DNA of 64,000 nucleotides from Fennellomyces sp. T-0311 (GCA_025266875.1 JALLLT010000009.1:744001-808000); one strand, 5' to 3'. Counted from the first letter of the stretch, positions 47,253-64,000 are shown. Translations and numbers: made by a program. Notes: generated from the sequence alone by a model not told the origin.

Positions 47253-50200
47253 ATGTTTCGTCAACACCCGGGCGTACTGCGGTGGACGTTTCTAGCTCTC
47301 CTGATAGCAGCTGTTCACGCGCAACTGGGTGATGTTAAGACCGACGTAAAATGGAGAGCAGGCCACGCGGCTGGTAAATGCCTTAGGAGAGGCGGGGAGG
47401 GAATGGAGGGCGGGAATGTGTTTGGGAATTCACTGGTTTTTTAATCGTAACGACCGAAATGGCAAATAGCTTTTCTAGAGCCGTACGTTGTTCTTTATGG
47501 TGGTAACGAGGATGCTGGTCAAAGTTACGATGATGCCTTACGCGGGTCAAACAATGTCTGGGTATGGAATCGTGACAATGGGTCCTGGTACAATCCGCCT
47601 GCTCCTCAAGATGCCAGACCCCAAGTTTATATTGCAGCCACCGAGTTACCCAGTTCAGGACAAATGATCGTCGTGGCAAGTAATACCACGGGAGGTGGAT
47701 CCGCGGGTTTGCTGCAGCAATTCGATACCAATACCTGGAGTTGGAGTTATCCATCTTCAAGTAAGGCGTGCCTTTTATATATATATATATATATCTATAT
47801 AAACTCCTTTCGAGATTGCTTATCCCCTTTTGATAGACACGGAAGCACCACCTCGCACTGCTCAGTTTTCCATCACCAGAGTGAATAATACCGTATATAC
47901 CTATGGCGGCACCACCGTCGATGCCAACGGGAATCTGCAAACAAGCGCTGTCGTCAACAACCTCTACACGCTCGACGCCAATTCATTTGCGTGGGGCCAA
48001 GGGTCCAACGGTATTGGTCTGACAGGCCATTCATCGTGCTATGTGCAGTCGTGCAACTGCATTATCGTTTTTGGCGGCACGACGACAGGCAGCGCAGGCA
48101 ATATTCGAGCAGTAGGTGTGATGCACGCTCATATTGAAAACAAATATTGACACACATTCGTGACCCATAGACGGTGGATATATACGACTTGTCCACGCGA
48201 GCATGGAGCATGCAAGTGGCCGTCGGGGGCAGTGCACCGGCAGCTCGTCGATTGCATACCGCCACATGCATGCAGGACAAGATGATCGTTTACGGCGGTG
48301 GCATTACCCAACCTTCAGATTCTAATGTATGGATCCTTGATGTGTCAAACTATCCCACACTTACCTGGGGGCAACAAGATATGCAGAACAAGGATCAAGG
48401 TCCCAACACCAGAATGGGTAAAAGCAGCCATTCGAACATGCGCCTCCCTCATTGACTGACTTGCAAAATTAGGTCACACTGCAGTCTACGATCGCGCAAA
48501 GCAAACGATCTACATCTTTGGTGGGTGGGGCAGCAGCGCCACCGACGATACCAACATGTATGCCATGGACGTTCAGAATTGGAGCTGGAAGCGCATTGCC
48601 GTGACTGGATTCGGCGACCAACGCGGTGGCGGTGGTTCTTCGTCCGACACCGGGACCATTGTCGGTGCAGTCGTTGGCGCCGTCGGAGGTCTTGCACTCA
48701 TCGCGCTTGCCCTGTTCTGTCTGTGGCGAAGACGACGCAGACAGCGAAAAGACGACGACGGTCAATCGGAAAAAACCGACGAAAACTACTACGATCGACA
48801 TCCGCATTACTGGACACACGACGGTGACAGCTTCAACAACCGATCCTCGTACGATATGGCTGATGTTCCTTATCACAATCGAAAACGTGCCAGCAAAGCC
48901 TTGACCGGTTCGCTCACTTACCGCGACTCGGTCAACGCCGTCCGATCAGAAATCGGTGACACAGATCGGGTCATGACAGGCGTTCTGGAAGAAATGGCTT
49001 CACCTAGCGACAGCGCAAGTGACAACAATTATTCCAACGGCACAAGAAGTTTCCGCGACTCTACCCACGCCAGCAAGGCACTGCTCATCCCAGACACCGA
49101 TCTGCGCAATGCCCAAGCTCCCAACGAAATCTTGTCCCAGAAGCCAAACGAGTTTTCCGTTCCAGCCTCCCGTTTGGCTGCGAATGGCAACGCCGTACCT
49201 ATCGAGCACTACAACCCGCAAAGTCCGACGTCCATTACCGCTACAGTGGGTGGTGGTGCGCCGTTGAGCAGCAGCATGGAGGTTTTGCGTAGTATCCAGA
49301 CAAACAACACCAGCAGTATGATGAATGCCGATGACAACGGCCGCGTGGTCGTTACGCACGCCACGCATGGTGGAGAAGAGGAGCCCCGAAAGAGCCAGGA
49401 CGAGGATAACGGCGAATCCGTATCGTTTCAAGCGCATGGTCCAACGGGTCCCATTCGATACATTCCTCCATCAAGTCAGCAGTACAGTCTGGCCACCACC
49501 ACCACAGCCAGTGCGGCAACGCATAATGCACGCAACGTGCCTCTGACGCATCATCAATACCCTTCGTCCAACATGAGCAGCGTACCTGTCGCCCGACCCA
49601 TTACGCCGGATCCGGAAGACCAAAACAACCGATCGTCCGTGCAACGCTACCAACCCATGGGCGGTGAAGGACAAGAGAACATTTACGAATCCGTGAGTCC
49701 GTTGGAAATGCTTGCTGCTCTCGGCCGCATCAACAACAATGCAAACACCGAAGCAGCAACAGCAGCAACAGCAACAACAGCAACAACACAAAACAGCAGC
49801 AATGCCACCGAGAGCACCAGTCAAGAATCTGCAAAGACTCGACCGCAATCGTCCTCGTCGCCGCACGATAGTTTGACAGTGGATCAACAAAGTCGTTTCA
49901 CGGCATTGGATCCGTTGATCAGTATGCTTCCTCGACGATACCAAATTGATAGATCCCAACCACCCATCATTGGACCCATGAACAGTGTCTTGTTTGTCAA
50001 CAAGACTGACAAGGATGACTCGACCAGTTCGGTTGTCATTAAATCGTTTGGTCGTCGCGAAGCTTGGGAACGCGAGTGTCGCACCTTGATCAAGTTGAAA
50101 TCACCCCATGTGGCCGAGTTATTGGAAGTACTGACCATCCAGGATGAGTCTCGAACGCCGTTGCCAAGACGATCCAATGCCGATCACGATAATTCCAACG

Positions 50201-50973
50201 ATGATGATTATGATTTGAGCACGATCCCCGATGAACCGCGAAACGACGATGACGACAAGATTAAGTACGCGACGGTGCTGGAACGGTTGGATGAAACACT
50301 CGGTTCGGCCATTCGTCGTGCTCGCTCCGACAAGTACAGCTGGACACGCGAACAGACGCGCGATATCGCAAGCAACGTGGTGGATTGTCTTGCTTGGTGC
50401 CATTCGCGTGGTATCGCCTTTTGCGACCTCAAACCAAGCAATATCATGCATCATACTGGTGGTCCTTGGAAATTGATCGATTTCGAAGCAAGTCGCACCA
50501 TTGGCGAAGAATGCGTGGGTGTGATTACTCCACGCTATTGTCCTCCCGAAGTCGCCCGTGCAACCACGTATGGTCTGGAAGGTGCCAATGGCGTGGTGGC
50601 TACGCCCAGTGTTGATTTGTGGGCCCTTGGTTGCGTGATTTACGTAAGTTGTTGCGATAGTCTATCTTTCTTTTGCCAGAGATATTAACAATATTTTTTT
50701 TGGCAGGAATTGGAAACGAAACATGCGCTTTTCGCAAGCAGCATCAAGGATGAAACGATTTTGCATTTCGTATCGCACCCTTCGCCTTCTACGCCCATCT
50801 TGAACAACGGTCTTCGTTGGAACGAACACAAGGAGCTGTATATCCCCAACCTCGATCGCAAGATACCGGATTCTCGAACACGACAGTTGATCAAGACGTT
50901 GCTCTCTAGAGATCCAACCAAGCGTGGCAATGCCTCCAAATTACTGGACCATCCATATTTCCAGAAGCAATAG
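47253..50973 (+). CDS. Kelch-repeat single-pass receptor-like protein kinase
   Basis: Six exons: 47253-47373, 47470-47760, 47837-48111, 48171-48417, 48473-50643 and 50707-50973, about 1123 residues. A signal peptide (WTFLALLIAAVHA) leads a secreted part with five kelch-like GG units (VLYGGNEDA, VYTYGGTTV, IIVFGGTTTG, MIVYGGGIT, IYIFGGWGSS). One transmembrane helix is at about 372-396 (VGAVVGAVGGLALIALALFC), with RRRRRQRK after it. A long Ser/Asn/Gln-rich region precedes a C-terminal kinase (about 800-1120): VVIKSF (Lys), EAWERE (alpha-C Glu), CDLKPSNIM, LIDFEAS, RYCPPE, VDLWALGCVIYELE and HPYF. The catalytic Asp, Lys, Asn and metal Asp are present. The HRD Arg is Cys and DFG is DFE. No GxGxxG loop is visible. 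It probably senses wall or environment signals. Confidence 0.9.
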
Positions 50974-51119
50974 GGTTCCCCCAACTCCTCCTTTCTCCTC
51001 CTCTTCCTCCTCGCATTATTCTTTTTTTTTTTTGTATAGTAACTGTTATAATCTCATATTTAATTTGCCAATCCATTCATTTTTGGTAAAAAAGAAACAC
51101 TTTTTTTTTAATCACGCAA

Positions 51120-51992
51120 TTATTCCTGGAATTTGACTTGACTAAACTGCTTGAACGAGTGAATTAGAGGCGGGAATCGGAAGGATGCGAGAACTTACGT
51201 CCATTTCGGGATGTTGCTTTTTAAACGAATCGAATACTTGCTGCTTTCGGAGCGTATCGCTGTCTGGCTTGCCCATTGCCTTTTGACGTTGATCAAACTA
51301 TAGATTATCGTTAGTGCTTATCAATTGCCACATATATATATATATATGCACACGGACCATCATTTTTTCAACCATGGCACGTGTTTCACCATCCAATTCA
51401 TCCAGTTTCGAGTTTTCAGGCTGGATCTTTTTGGTATCGATTTTAGGTGCATGGGTCACGACGTTCTCCCACCATGCCATTTGGTTCGACTTTTCCAAAT
51501 GCACAAGCACTTCTTGCTGATCCTCTGCAACGATGCAACTGCGTGAGCTTAACCTATTGCGGCCAAATGGGTCGATTTCTTTTCGCTTTTACCAATAGTC
51601 CAAGTACTATCGTCCACCTTGATCTCTTTACATAATTCACCCTGACACATCCCTATCAGCATATCGTGTACACCTACGTATATGCCAAAAGACATACTTC
51701 AATAATGGCTGGTTGGCCCTTGAGCGATACTTTGATATGCTTCTTTTTTAATTCCACGACTAAATCTCGTCCGCGCGTTCCCTTGGGAACAGGAATGGTG
51801 ACATCGACATCTTGCAATGTTTGTCGCCACCTTTTTTTTTTGAAGGGTGAGTTATGCTTGCATTACAAAACAGTGAAACGCATACTTGTAAGGTAATTTA
51901 GCTTGCTCTTCATCCTCGAGTGCTTTTTGTGCCTTGTCATGCACCTCACGCTCCTCAGGCGTCATTGCATCATAACTTTTTTCAGAAGCCAT
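51120..51992 (-). CDS. nudC: NudC nuclear-movement/dynein chaperone protein
   Basis: p23/CS-domain chaperone needed for dynein/LIS1-dependent nuclear migration in hyphae. Six exons (minus): 51886-51992, 51698-51830, 51593-51641, 51358-51524, 51199-51297 and 51120-51146, 193 residues, the usual fungal length. The N-terminal ERE..DKAQKAL segment leads into a CS domain ([46 protein letters not shown]). [20 protein letters not shown] follows, then [17 protein letters not shown], the classic NudC signature. The C-terminus HPEMDFSQVKF matches family members, which end PEMDFS. Splice sites are all GT-AG. Confidence 0.97.
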
Positions 51993-52118
51993 TTTTTTAT
52001 GTAGAATCGTAAGCTTTGGATAATTTGGGTTTAAAAAAAAGGAAATTTATACAGGGTCTTTTTTGAAGAAAAAGGTCGTGTCGTGGATATGAAAGTGCGT
52101 GTGTATATAGTGGGAGAT

Positions 52119-52142
52119 AGAGAGAGAGAGAGAGAGAGAGAG
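52119..52142. repeat. (AG)n microsatellite
   Basis: Uninterrupted AG run in the 210-bp spacer between NudC and UFD4. Confidence 0.85.
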
Positions 52143-52202
52143 CGAGACTGAACAAAAGAAGTGGGGGGCTGTGTGTATTGTGTAGGGAATATTGCAGAGA
52201 AA

Positions 52203-55200
52203 TTACGAAAGCAAAAAGCTATTCTTGCCTTCCTTCATGGACATCAATAGTCTAAGGCGCATCTTCTCCTTGCTCGAGTAGTCCGGCATCTTGAGGTAGT
52301 TTGCGCACGTCATCACTGACGGTAGATAATCGTCGGGCCTCAGCGGTGACTCGGACGTCTTGCATACTACCGTGAATACCGGGCGCATGGCCTTCCATCC
52401 GCCAATAGGTAGTCTTGGGCTGCCCGTCGTGAATTGCAAAAACTCGCGTCGTTCTTGCTCACTCATTTCTGACAAGATGCTCAGCAGGTTCTTGAACGAA
52501 GCACTTTCCATGGTAAACCCGTGGTCAGCCTTGATTGCATCCGCAAGTGCTATATTCCTTTGTTAGTTCCGCACAGATCACAGTCGACGACGGCTAACTT
52601 ACTGGCATAGGACCAGTCTTCGGTGGATACGCCAAACAGCGATACCAATTCAGAGTAGGTCAGCACCTTCAGATCATCGATGGCAAACAGTTGATCGAAT
52701 CCTTGTCGGAAGGCTTCGAATTGCTTGGCAACACCTGCTCCAGCAACCATGTCTTGCAACGCCTCGATGAATTCTTCCACGTTATGAATGGTCACCGGAA
52801 TCTGCGCACCGCCGGTCTACAGTCACATTTAGCAATCAACGAGCGCGCTTCGTCACACTACTTTATACCTTGAGTTCGATATCTGGACTTCCTGGAAGCG
52901 TGAAATCAAGGCACAAATCTTCTATTCGGCTCGACTGTACTTGAATGTCATTCACGGCTTGCTTCTTTTGGTCCAACGTCTAAAACTTGTGTTGTTAGCA
53001 CGATGTTTCTGTCGTTAGTATTCGGACAGTGTTACCAATGAGGTATCTGCATAAATCGACCGTTTTCGATCAACAAAGGCTTCCAGCATTTCAATCGACT
53101 TGCCCAGCATGGGATCAATTTCCTATGCAGCAACGTGTGAGCTTGACCCTTCCTCCTTGCATATAAAACAAAGCTACTTACACTGATCAATTCCTTGCTC
53201 GGCTGCTCATGACCAAGTGCGACCTTGAAGAACGCTTCACTGAAGGGGAAATCGATGATGCGGAAATCCAGCATGGCCTTTGCGACAAACTGACCCAAGG
53301 TCTTGAACAAATTGATAATCTTTGCGCTGTTGGAAGACTCCAGCGATTTGCCACTTCGAGTCTTTTTACTCTTCTGAACCAGCGGTTTGGGGAACAGTCC
53401 CTGTTTTGTCACCACATATTCGCCCTCTTGGTCATCATCGTCGCGCCACATATTCAGAGTCTTTTTGCAGAATTCGCGCGACGTGGCTGCATAAAACTCG
53501 AGTGTGGGTCCCAACCCAGTCCCTTCTTCGCCCGTGTATTCAATTTCCAGCACCGACTGCGCCGATCCAAACAAATCCAGAATTTTGATGGCAGATTCAA
53601 GCATTTGCGCCCGCATGATCCGCACTTTCTGTCGTTCCATGCGTCCTAATACCGGCTGCTGGTGCTGTTGTTCGTCACGTTGGTTGCCGTTGCGCATTTG
53701 AAGACTTTGCCATCGTGCAATCAGTCGCGAATACCCAAACGACGTGCATTGGATGAACAGGTAGCGCGTTTCGAAGGGGAACAGGTACGGCGCTTCTTGC
53801 ATTAACCAGTATGTCCATCCAGGAAGACACGAACTGGCAACAATCAATGGCTCTTCAAGCTGTCGGTTCATCTTGGCAGTCAGCTTGCGGTTGATAAAGT
53901 CCTGCGCCGGGATCGCACTTTCTGACGCATGGAGCGGTTCTGCCAGCGATGCAATCGCTTTCAATAGTTCAAGTGCATGAGTGCATACCGTATCATCAGT
54001 CAATACCGATGGTCGTTCGATGTTTTCCAGTTGACGCGAAGCCTTGTTGCTGGTGTCTTCTTGTTGCTTGTCGTTGCTGGGCACCCACACGCGTTCAAAC
54101 GTAACAGGGTACGACATGATCCAAATGTTGCGAATGGACGAGGATCGACTGCCACTGCTGCCGCTGCTGTTGCTGCTCTCGTATTGATGTACGGCACCAT
54201 ACACAGTCGTGTCATTCGAAACCAATGTGTCCTTCAAGTAGAACTGGATGACCCATTTGCCCTCCGCTTTGGGTGGTTCCTTGTCACCTGTTGTATCCAT
54301 GGGATCACTGGCGGCTTCCTCCTCAGCCTAAAAAAGAATGAGTCAGGAATTGCACTTTTCTTTTTGCAAGTAAAACATACCTCTGCATTGTCATCTTCTT
54401 CCTGGACCTTGACTTCTTCGGGTGGCGGCGAATCTTTATCTCCGGACTGCTCACTTGCACTGGAGGATTCACCAGTGGAGGATGCTGCTGTCTTTTTGGA
54501 CTTGGAGGGTCGCCGTTTGGCAGACAGCGTATCGGCCGCAATTCGTGTCAACAAGTACTCCTCGAGAACCTTAAACGTGGCGACGGCATGAGTGGAAACC
54601 ATCAAAGCCTGATAATCCGAAGGAATATTATCACCGCGACCGGTCAAACGCAAACGCAGCTGTTTGGCAAGCATGCTGGTTGGATTGCGGAAATTATCAC
54701 CGTGAGAAGACGATTCTAGCGGCGTGACAACTTCAAAGGGTTCGAATCGACTGACAATTTCCTGCAAACGCATAACAAGCACTCGAATCGGATTGACGCC
54801 ATCGTCGGTGTTGGCACGCAACAGCAAATCACTGAAGGTCTTTGGGTCATCCTTCAAATACGTCAAGAGTGAATCCAACAGACCGGAATTCATCAGTTCG
54901 AAACTGCTGACACCCATTGTGGAGCTCTGCAAATAATCGATCAGGTGTGTCAAGCCAGCTGCGGCTTCCTTTGGACCTTTCTTCAAATCCTGGGCGATCT
55001 TTTGGATGTCTTCCAACGCGCGACCTGGCTTTTGAACTTGATCGAAATCTTGCCAATCGCGCATCAAATGTTGCGCGAATCGAATCACGTATCGACGCGT
55101 AGATCCGCGACCGATGCCTTTTTCTTCCGTAACTGCGGTGCTTCCCGTCACGAATCGACTACGCAACAGAGCTTGCAGTTCGCTGCGGTCCAACAATCGT

Positions 55201-57962
55201 TTTCGGTCAAGACCGGTCCGCTTGGCTTCTTCGGAAGATCCAGACGCCTTCTGTTGTTGCTCGCTTTCGTCTTCATCGCTTGTTTCGCGGTTTCGCATGG
55301 CTTCTTGCATGCTTCGCAGCATTTCCAACGGCGTAGCTGGTGCTTCCGTGGGGTCTTTGGATGGCTCGCCTTCGGTATCCTTGGCAGCGTCTTCCGTTTG
55401 CGATTCATCCGAATAGGATGTGGTCGACAAGGTCTCGACTTCATGTTGCACGCCTTCTCGTTCAAACAAGAATCGATACACATCTGGCAATTTCTTGAGC
55501 AACAGCTCGACTTCGAACAAGGCATCGATCACTAGACTGGGATGCTCTTGTTGCGCCAGAATGCCAGCGAGGAAGCTGGATAGCGGGATTTCGCGCAGGA
55601 CAATCTGGAGTGATTCGGCGTTGGAGAAATGCGTCAATTTGACAAAGAGGTGCGAGACCGTTTGACGAACACGCACATTGACTGTGGACGTGTAGATCTC
55701 CAAAAGTAACGGGAACAGCAGCGTATCGATGCGCTTGAGCAAGTCTTGCTTCTTCTCCAGATACTCGACACGCGGGTCCGTTTGCGCAGATTTGCTCGTC
55801 TTTTCCTTCAAGATGTCAACTTCTTCCGAGTTGGCATTTGCCGATGACCGCGTGCGCGTAGCCACAGGATCATTGTTCTTGAACCGTCTGGAACTAAACA
55901 TGCCATCTGCCAGTCTTTGATTAACGACCTGCCGCTTGACTTTCTATAAAAAAAAGACACACACCTCTTGGTAGCGAAGGAAGTATATCCATAAAGATTC
56001 TCAGGATGGCATAGATTGAATCTCGCCACTTGTTGTCGATGGACACGTGGGTCAAGACGGTGAGCTCCTTGTCGGGTTTTGGAGCACCGGTCAAGACCTG
56101 ATAAAGGCTATCGACGACATTGAGATTGAGGAGCTCCATGCCCAACTTGGGGATCCTTTGGAGACAATACGGAATGTGCGGAGGATATCGGTAAAGGTAG
56201 AGGGTCGCACAACATTGGTGTGTCCAGGAACGGGTATGAGTTCCATCATCTTTTCAAACAGATTGACGGAAAAGGCTTGTTCCAGGTTCTCGGCGCTTTG
56301 GCGATAGCTTTCGGCCAAGCGGACCCAGCACAAGCATGATAATTCAACAACAGTTCGGTCGGGGTACGACACTGTGTTGAGGAGTGTAGGGATGACCTCC
56401 ATCACCTGCGAGAATGATTCATTGTCCACGCCACGCATACAATTGGCTGCCGTTCGCAAAGCCGTGCGCTGCGAATGGATGCTGAAAAAGTCAAAGTACA
56501 TCAGCGCGGCCCCGAGTCCACCCTCATGTACAACTGCACGAGGGAGATGGCTTGCTACTTTCTCCAGTGCCTAAAAGAGAGGGCAATTAATGGTCTCTTT
56601 GAAGAAAATATAGTACAGAATAGACATACGGAGAGAGCTTGCTCTGCCAGGTCAATGTATTCGATCGACTTTAACTTTTGGCACAGCACGCCAATGGCTC
56701 CGTGATACACCACGCTAGTGACGACAGTAGGCATGGCATCAAGGAAATTGGAAATGCAGCGACATGCAAGTAGCGTTAGTTCAGGATTGCCACCTCCGAG
56801 ACCTTCACTCATGGCTAGAGCAACCATCATATCGTCATCCATGTTCATTAAAAGGTCGCCAGGTCCCTTCATAATGCGCACCAACTCCTTGATGTAACTG
56901 TCGCTCGCAAGGTACCCTGCCAAGTTTTCCTCACTACTCACAGACAGAATCTCTGCAAGTTCCTGAAGAGCTACAAGTTGCATGGTCGGATCGTCATTCT
57001 TTAGACTGGTCAGAATCGATCGCAATCGACTGCTCATGTCAGACATCATGCCACCAAAAGTGCTTTGCATATGAAGTCCCAAATTGCGTCGTACTCTGTC
57101 AAGTTCTTCTTCTTCTTCTTCTTCTTCCTCATCGTCATCGTCTTCCATGTCTTGGAGTATTTCACCTTGTCTTTCCTCCTCATCTTCGTCTTCGTCGTCT
57201 TCTTCGTCTTCTTCGCGATCCCACTCGTCATTGTGTTCAATCTCCTCAGGTGGATCGTTGTCAAACGTGACATGACCTGTTTCATGGCTGTCGTCGCCTT
57301 CGAAATACCCAAAGTACGAAACGGGAGTGCTCTCCATATCGGATTCTGTTTCATGTGCTTCTAGTTCTTCAGGATCGGCCTGCTTCTTGGCTCGCCTGGC
57401 AGGCTGACGCTTTGTTGATGTTTCTCTGTTTACGCATCCAGTCAACATTTGTTTACATGACATACACACACACAGGCGGATTGCATTCTCTACCTGGCAG
57501 CAGGCTTCACGGCTTTGGCCTTGCCCTTTGATTTGTCATCAGGTGTTGTTTTCTTGGATGGTTTGGTTCTATCGGCGGGCTTGGTATCTACAGGGTCTGC
57601 ATTCTCCATTTTTCTATAGTTGTGGCGTCGACGGGGCCGCTTGGATGAAGAGGATCCGGGCTCTGGCTGCTTTCGTTTTTGCGGGAGTCTTTTGCTAAAA
57701 AGGAAATCAGCAAAACAATCCAACGGGGCGAAGGGGTGTGTGTGTTGTGTTGCCCCGCTCACCTTTTGGACGGTGTGTCTATGGGTTGCTGCGGTTCAGA
57801 GGCCGCTAATGTCGCTGCTGGTTTATGTCTCAACGAGTACCGCTGGGCGGAGGAAGACGATTCCGTAGGTTGATGCAAGCTAGATCTGTGGCGCTGTTGT
57901 AAAGTAGAAGAGCGTCGTCCGGTGCTATCTGATCTCTTTAATTTCTTGGATGGATGGTCCAT
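52203..57962 (-). CDS. UFD4: UFD4/TRIP12-type HECT ubiquitin ligase
   Basis: E3 ligase for the ubiquitin-fusion-degradation pathway. Ten exons (minus): 57763-57962, 57494-57694, 56630-57425, 55965-56570, 54381-55906, 53182-54327, 53036-53122, 52869-52979, 52603-52816 and 52203-52549, about 1744 residues once one missing base is allowed. The N-terminus is basic. An Asp/Glu-rich stretch precedes ARM repeats (LQELAEILSVSSEENLAGYL; CISNFLDAMPTVV). DHGFTMESASF and LQFTTGSPRLPIGGW lead to the HECT catalytic Cys in MTCANYLKMPDYS (Cys about 1711). VLEIEYTGEEGTGLGPTLEF is the HECT start. Exon 4 changes frame near 56150: a fifth C in GGATCCCC would restore IVSKGSPKLGMELL (see findings). The phase arithmetic of all other exons closes only with that one added base. 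Confidence 0.9.
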
Positions 57963-58266
57963 AAAAAACAATAATGAGCGGGTTTGTTGCAGAGATACTT
58001 GGCAAACGGGTTGTGTCGGTTAATAAAGCCGCCTGTTTCCAAGAACCAGAAAAAAAAAGCTGAGGGGAGGGGGGTTTATGTAGGATGGAGCGGAAAGAGT
58101 CGTGCGTCGCCTCTGGAAAAAAAAAGTCCCCGCTCTTGCCTTTTGTGATACGGCCCGCTCTTTCTCTCTTGCTCTTGCGTGTGTTGTTCTTGGAATCCAA
58201 CCGCAATCACAAGTCAGCCCTCTTTCTCTTTCTCTTTCCAAAAATCTCCATTTCTCTTGGCAGCTC
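57963..58266. promoter_or_regulatory. Bidirectional promoter of UFD4 and USP
   Basis: 304 bp separate the two divergent start codons. The USP side is CT-rich (TCTTTCTCTTTCTCTTTCC) directly before the ATG. Co-regulation of a ligase and a deubiquitinase is only inferred from position. Confidence 0.4.
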
Positions 58267-62472
<4,206 letters not shown>

Positions 62473-62627
62473 TAGAGCTATACCCTTACTAGTTGTTTAG
62501 ATATGCTTTGAACCCATTTGTAACTTTGAGTAAAAAAACGAATGATTTCATTCAGAAATGTAAAAAAAAATATACTCTCTCTCCGCTGGAGAAACAGAAA
62601 AGGATAGACTGGAACAACAAAAGAACT

Positions 62628-63967
62628 TTATGCTTCTTCTTCTTCGCTACGCTTCTTGAGCACCAATGGTTCACCAGTGATACGTTTCCAAAGATCATGG
62701 ACATCATCGCACACAGTTTCAAAGTGCGACGTGGCATCGTATGATTTTGAGATAAATACTTGATCATTGGTACCATCCTCAACAGGCTCTTCCAATGGGC
62801 TGACCGAAACAAACTTTTCTTCGATGGGACCGAGAAGATTGAGACCGCTTTGGATTTCTTGCTCTGGGTTGTCAGTCTCGACAATGGTGGAGACGATGGC
62901 CAAGTAGTAATCCTTTGCACAGACCATGTGGGCGTTGCTGACACAGGCAACGTAAACATCGTGCTTGCGACCCACTTGGTTCTGAGGAATGACGATTTGG
63001 ACCGAATCAATGTCGTTGGTGTTGGGAATAGGATGGGTCAAGAAGCAGATGGCACGAACAACACTGCCAGTCTTGCGAACCTTGCTTCCGGCATACGAAG
63101 GATCACAAATGACTTGTTTGGCACGAGCAATTTCACCGCCAGACTTGACACCAGTGATCTTGCCATTGTCGTCATAGATAAACTCCTCTACTGGCTTGTC
63201 AAGCATGTAGGTGCCGCCGTACACAGCACTCAATCTATAGATCCAGTTAGTTGTGTCCAATTAAGGGTCTTTTTTAAGGGTTACCTGGCGAATGCTTGAG
63301 GGAGGTCGCCTAGACCATACATGGGGTAGATGTAAGGAGACTTGCCGTAGCGGAGAACAGATCCGGCGTACAGACGAATCTTTTCAACACTGTCACGAGC
63401 AGGCTGGGTAAGGTAGTTGTCATCCAAGTGAAGCGCCATGGCGTGTCCTTGATCGATCGTCAATCCACGCATCCCTTGACTCGAACAGCAAAACAGAAAG
63501 AAACTTACCAATAAAGTCCTGAGTGCCTGTATCCAATCCAAAATACTTGTATGCATCGGCCATGGTGTTGGTGTCCAGGTTCAAGGCTAAACGTCCATTT
63601 AGTAATGTTCTTGATCCGACGGTACAACTGCAATTTACTTACTGGCATGTGTCTTTGGATCGTTATCATTATAAGCCTGTACCCATTCAAGGAACTTCTT
63701 CATGCGGCGCTTTTCGAAGATACCCATCAAGGGAGATTCCAAAGCTTCCTTGGCAGTCGTGGGGACCTTGGCAATCTTGCCACCGCGGTACACATATGAA
63801 CCGGAAATCTGCTTGAATTCCAGGTACTTTGTGACATCAGTGTGCGTCAAGAAGCGCACAATTTCACCATTTGCCATCATGAACTTGGGAATCAAGTCGA
63901 TGTTCCAGTCGCGATCACGACCCAACTTTTCTGGAATGGCGACTCCAGGACGGAACTTGCCATAAAG
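62628..63967 (-). CDS. GDI1: Rab GDP-dissociation inhibitor, C-terminal part (5' end beyond window)
   Basis: Extracts GDP-bound Rab GTPases from membranes for recycling. Visible exons (minus): 63643-63967, 63509-63586, 63285-63447 and 62628-63234. The gene continues to the right of the window, and the N-terminal exons with the nucleotide-fold motif are missing. Family blocks: [108 protein letters not shown]. The C-terminus is Glu-rich (KKRSEEEEA), typical of GDI rather than of the related Rab escort proteins (REP). All four visible acceptors are YAG or AAG. Confidence 0.97.
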
Positions 63968-64000
63968 CTAAAAAAACCCATTGAGTTGTTAATCACTTCA

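Noticed and set aside
57084..57275. Poly-Ser plus-strand frame
   Set aside because: Antisense of the Asp/Glu-rich stretch of UFD4 (GAA/GAG repeats), not a gene.

Overview
This window is nuclear DNA from a filamentous fungus, most likely an early-diverging one (Mucoromycota-like). The gene set is typical fungal housekeeping and signalling: VPS51, STE50, CUL3, eIF1, NudC, UFD4/TRIP12, a DUSP-UBL ubiquitin protease, Rab GDI, a two-finger iron-type GATA factor and a Zn2Cys6 factor. Almost every gene is cut by short GT-AG introns of about 50-70 bp with fungal branch-point-like CTAAC/CTGAC motifs. All exon joins below were made by hand from splice motifs, reading frame and protein-family expectation. 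Endpoints may be off by a base or a few bases.

Layout. 2.3-14.0 kb: a proline-rich protein (+), a BAR-SH3 adaptor (-), VPS51 (-), a decayed-looking coding region, a tiny WIP/verprolin-tail-like protein (-) and STE50 (+). 14.0-22.5 kb: gene-poor, with a probable broken multi-membrane-span gene (-), a 158-bp pogo-like MITE with a TA target duplication, and a 30-bp inverted repeat. 22.5-28.4 kb: a twin-CX9C complex I assembly factor (-) divergent from CUL3 (+), then a Myb plus C2H2 factor (-). 28.4-42.3 kb: bHLH (-), GATA (-), eIF1 (+) and Zn2Cys6 (+) genes separated by long AT-rich spacers. 42.5-64 kb: gene-dense, with a DDHD phospholipase (-), zinc-ribbon/HMG protein (+), kelch receptor-like kinase (+), NudC (-), UFD4-type HECT ligase (-), USP (+) and the C-terminal part of Rab GDI (-).

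How the genes relate. Three ubiquitin-system genes are present (CUL3, UFD4, USP), and the last two are transcribed divergently from one 304-bp promoter region. VPS51, GDI, the BAR-SH3 protein and the DDHD lipase all act in membrane traffic. Four transcription factors of different families lie between 26 and 42 kb.

Most interesting items. One is a single-pass receptor-like kinase with a kelch ectodomain and non-RD, DFE kinase motifs. Another is a 12-nt microexon encoding the GIGQ of the phospholipase HGIGQ motif, spliced after a GC-AG intron. A third is an apparent one-base deletion in an otherwise intact UFD4 gene. There is also a Myb/C2H2 fusion factor.
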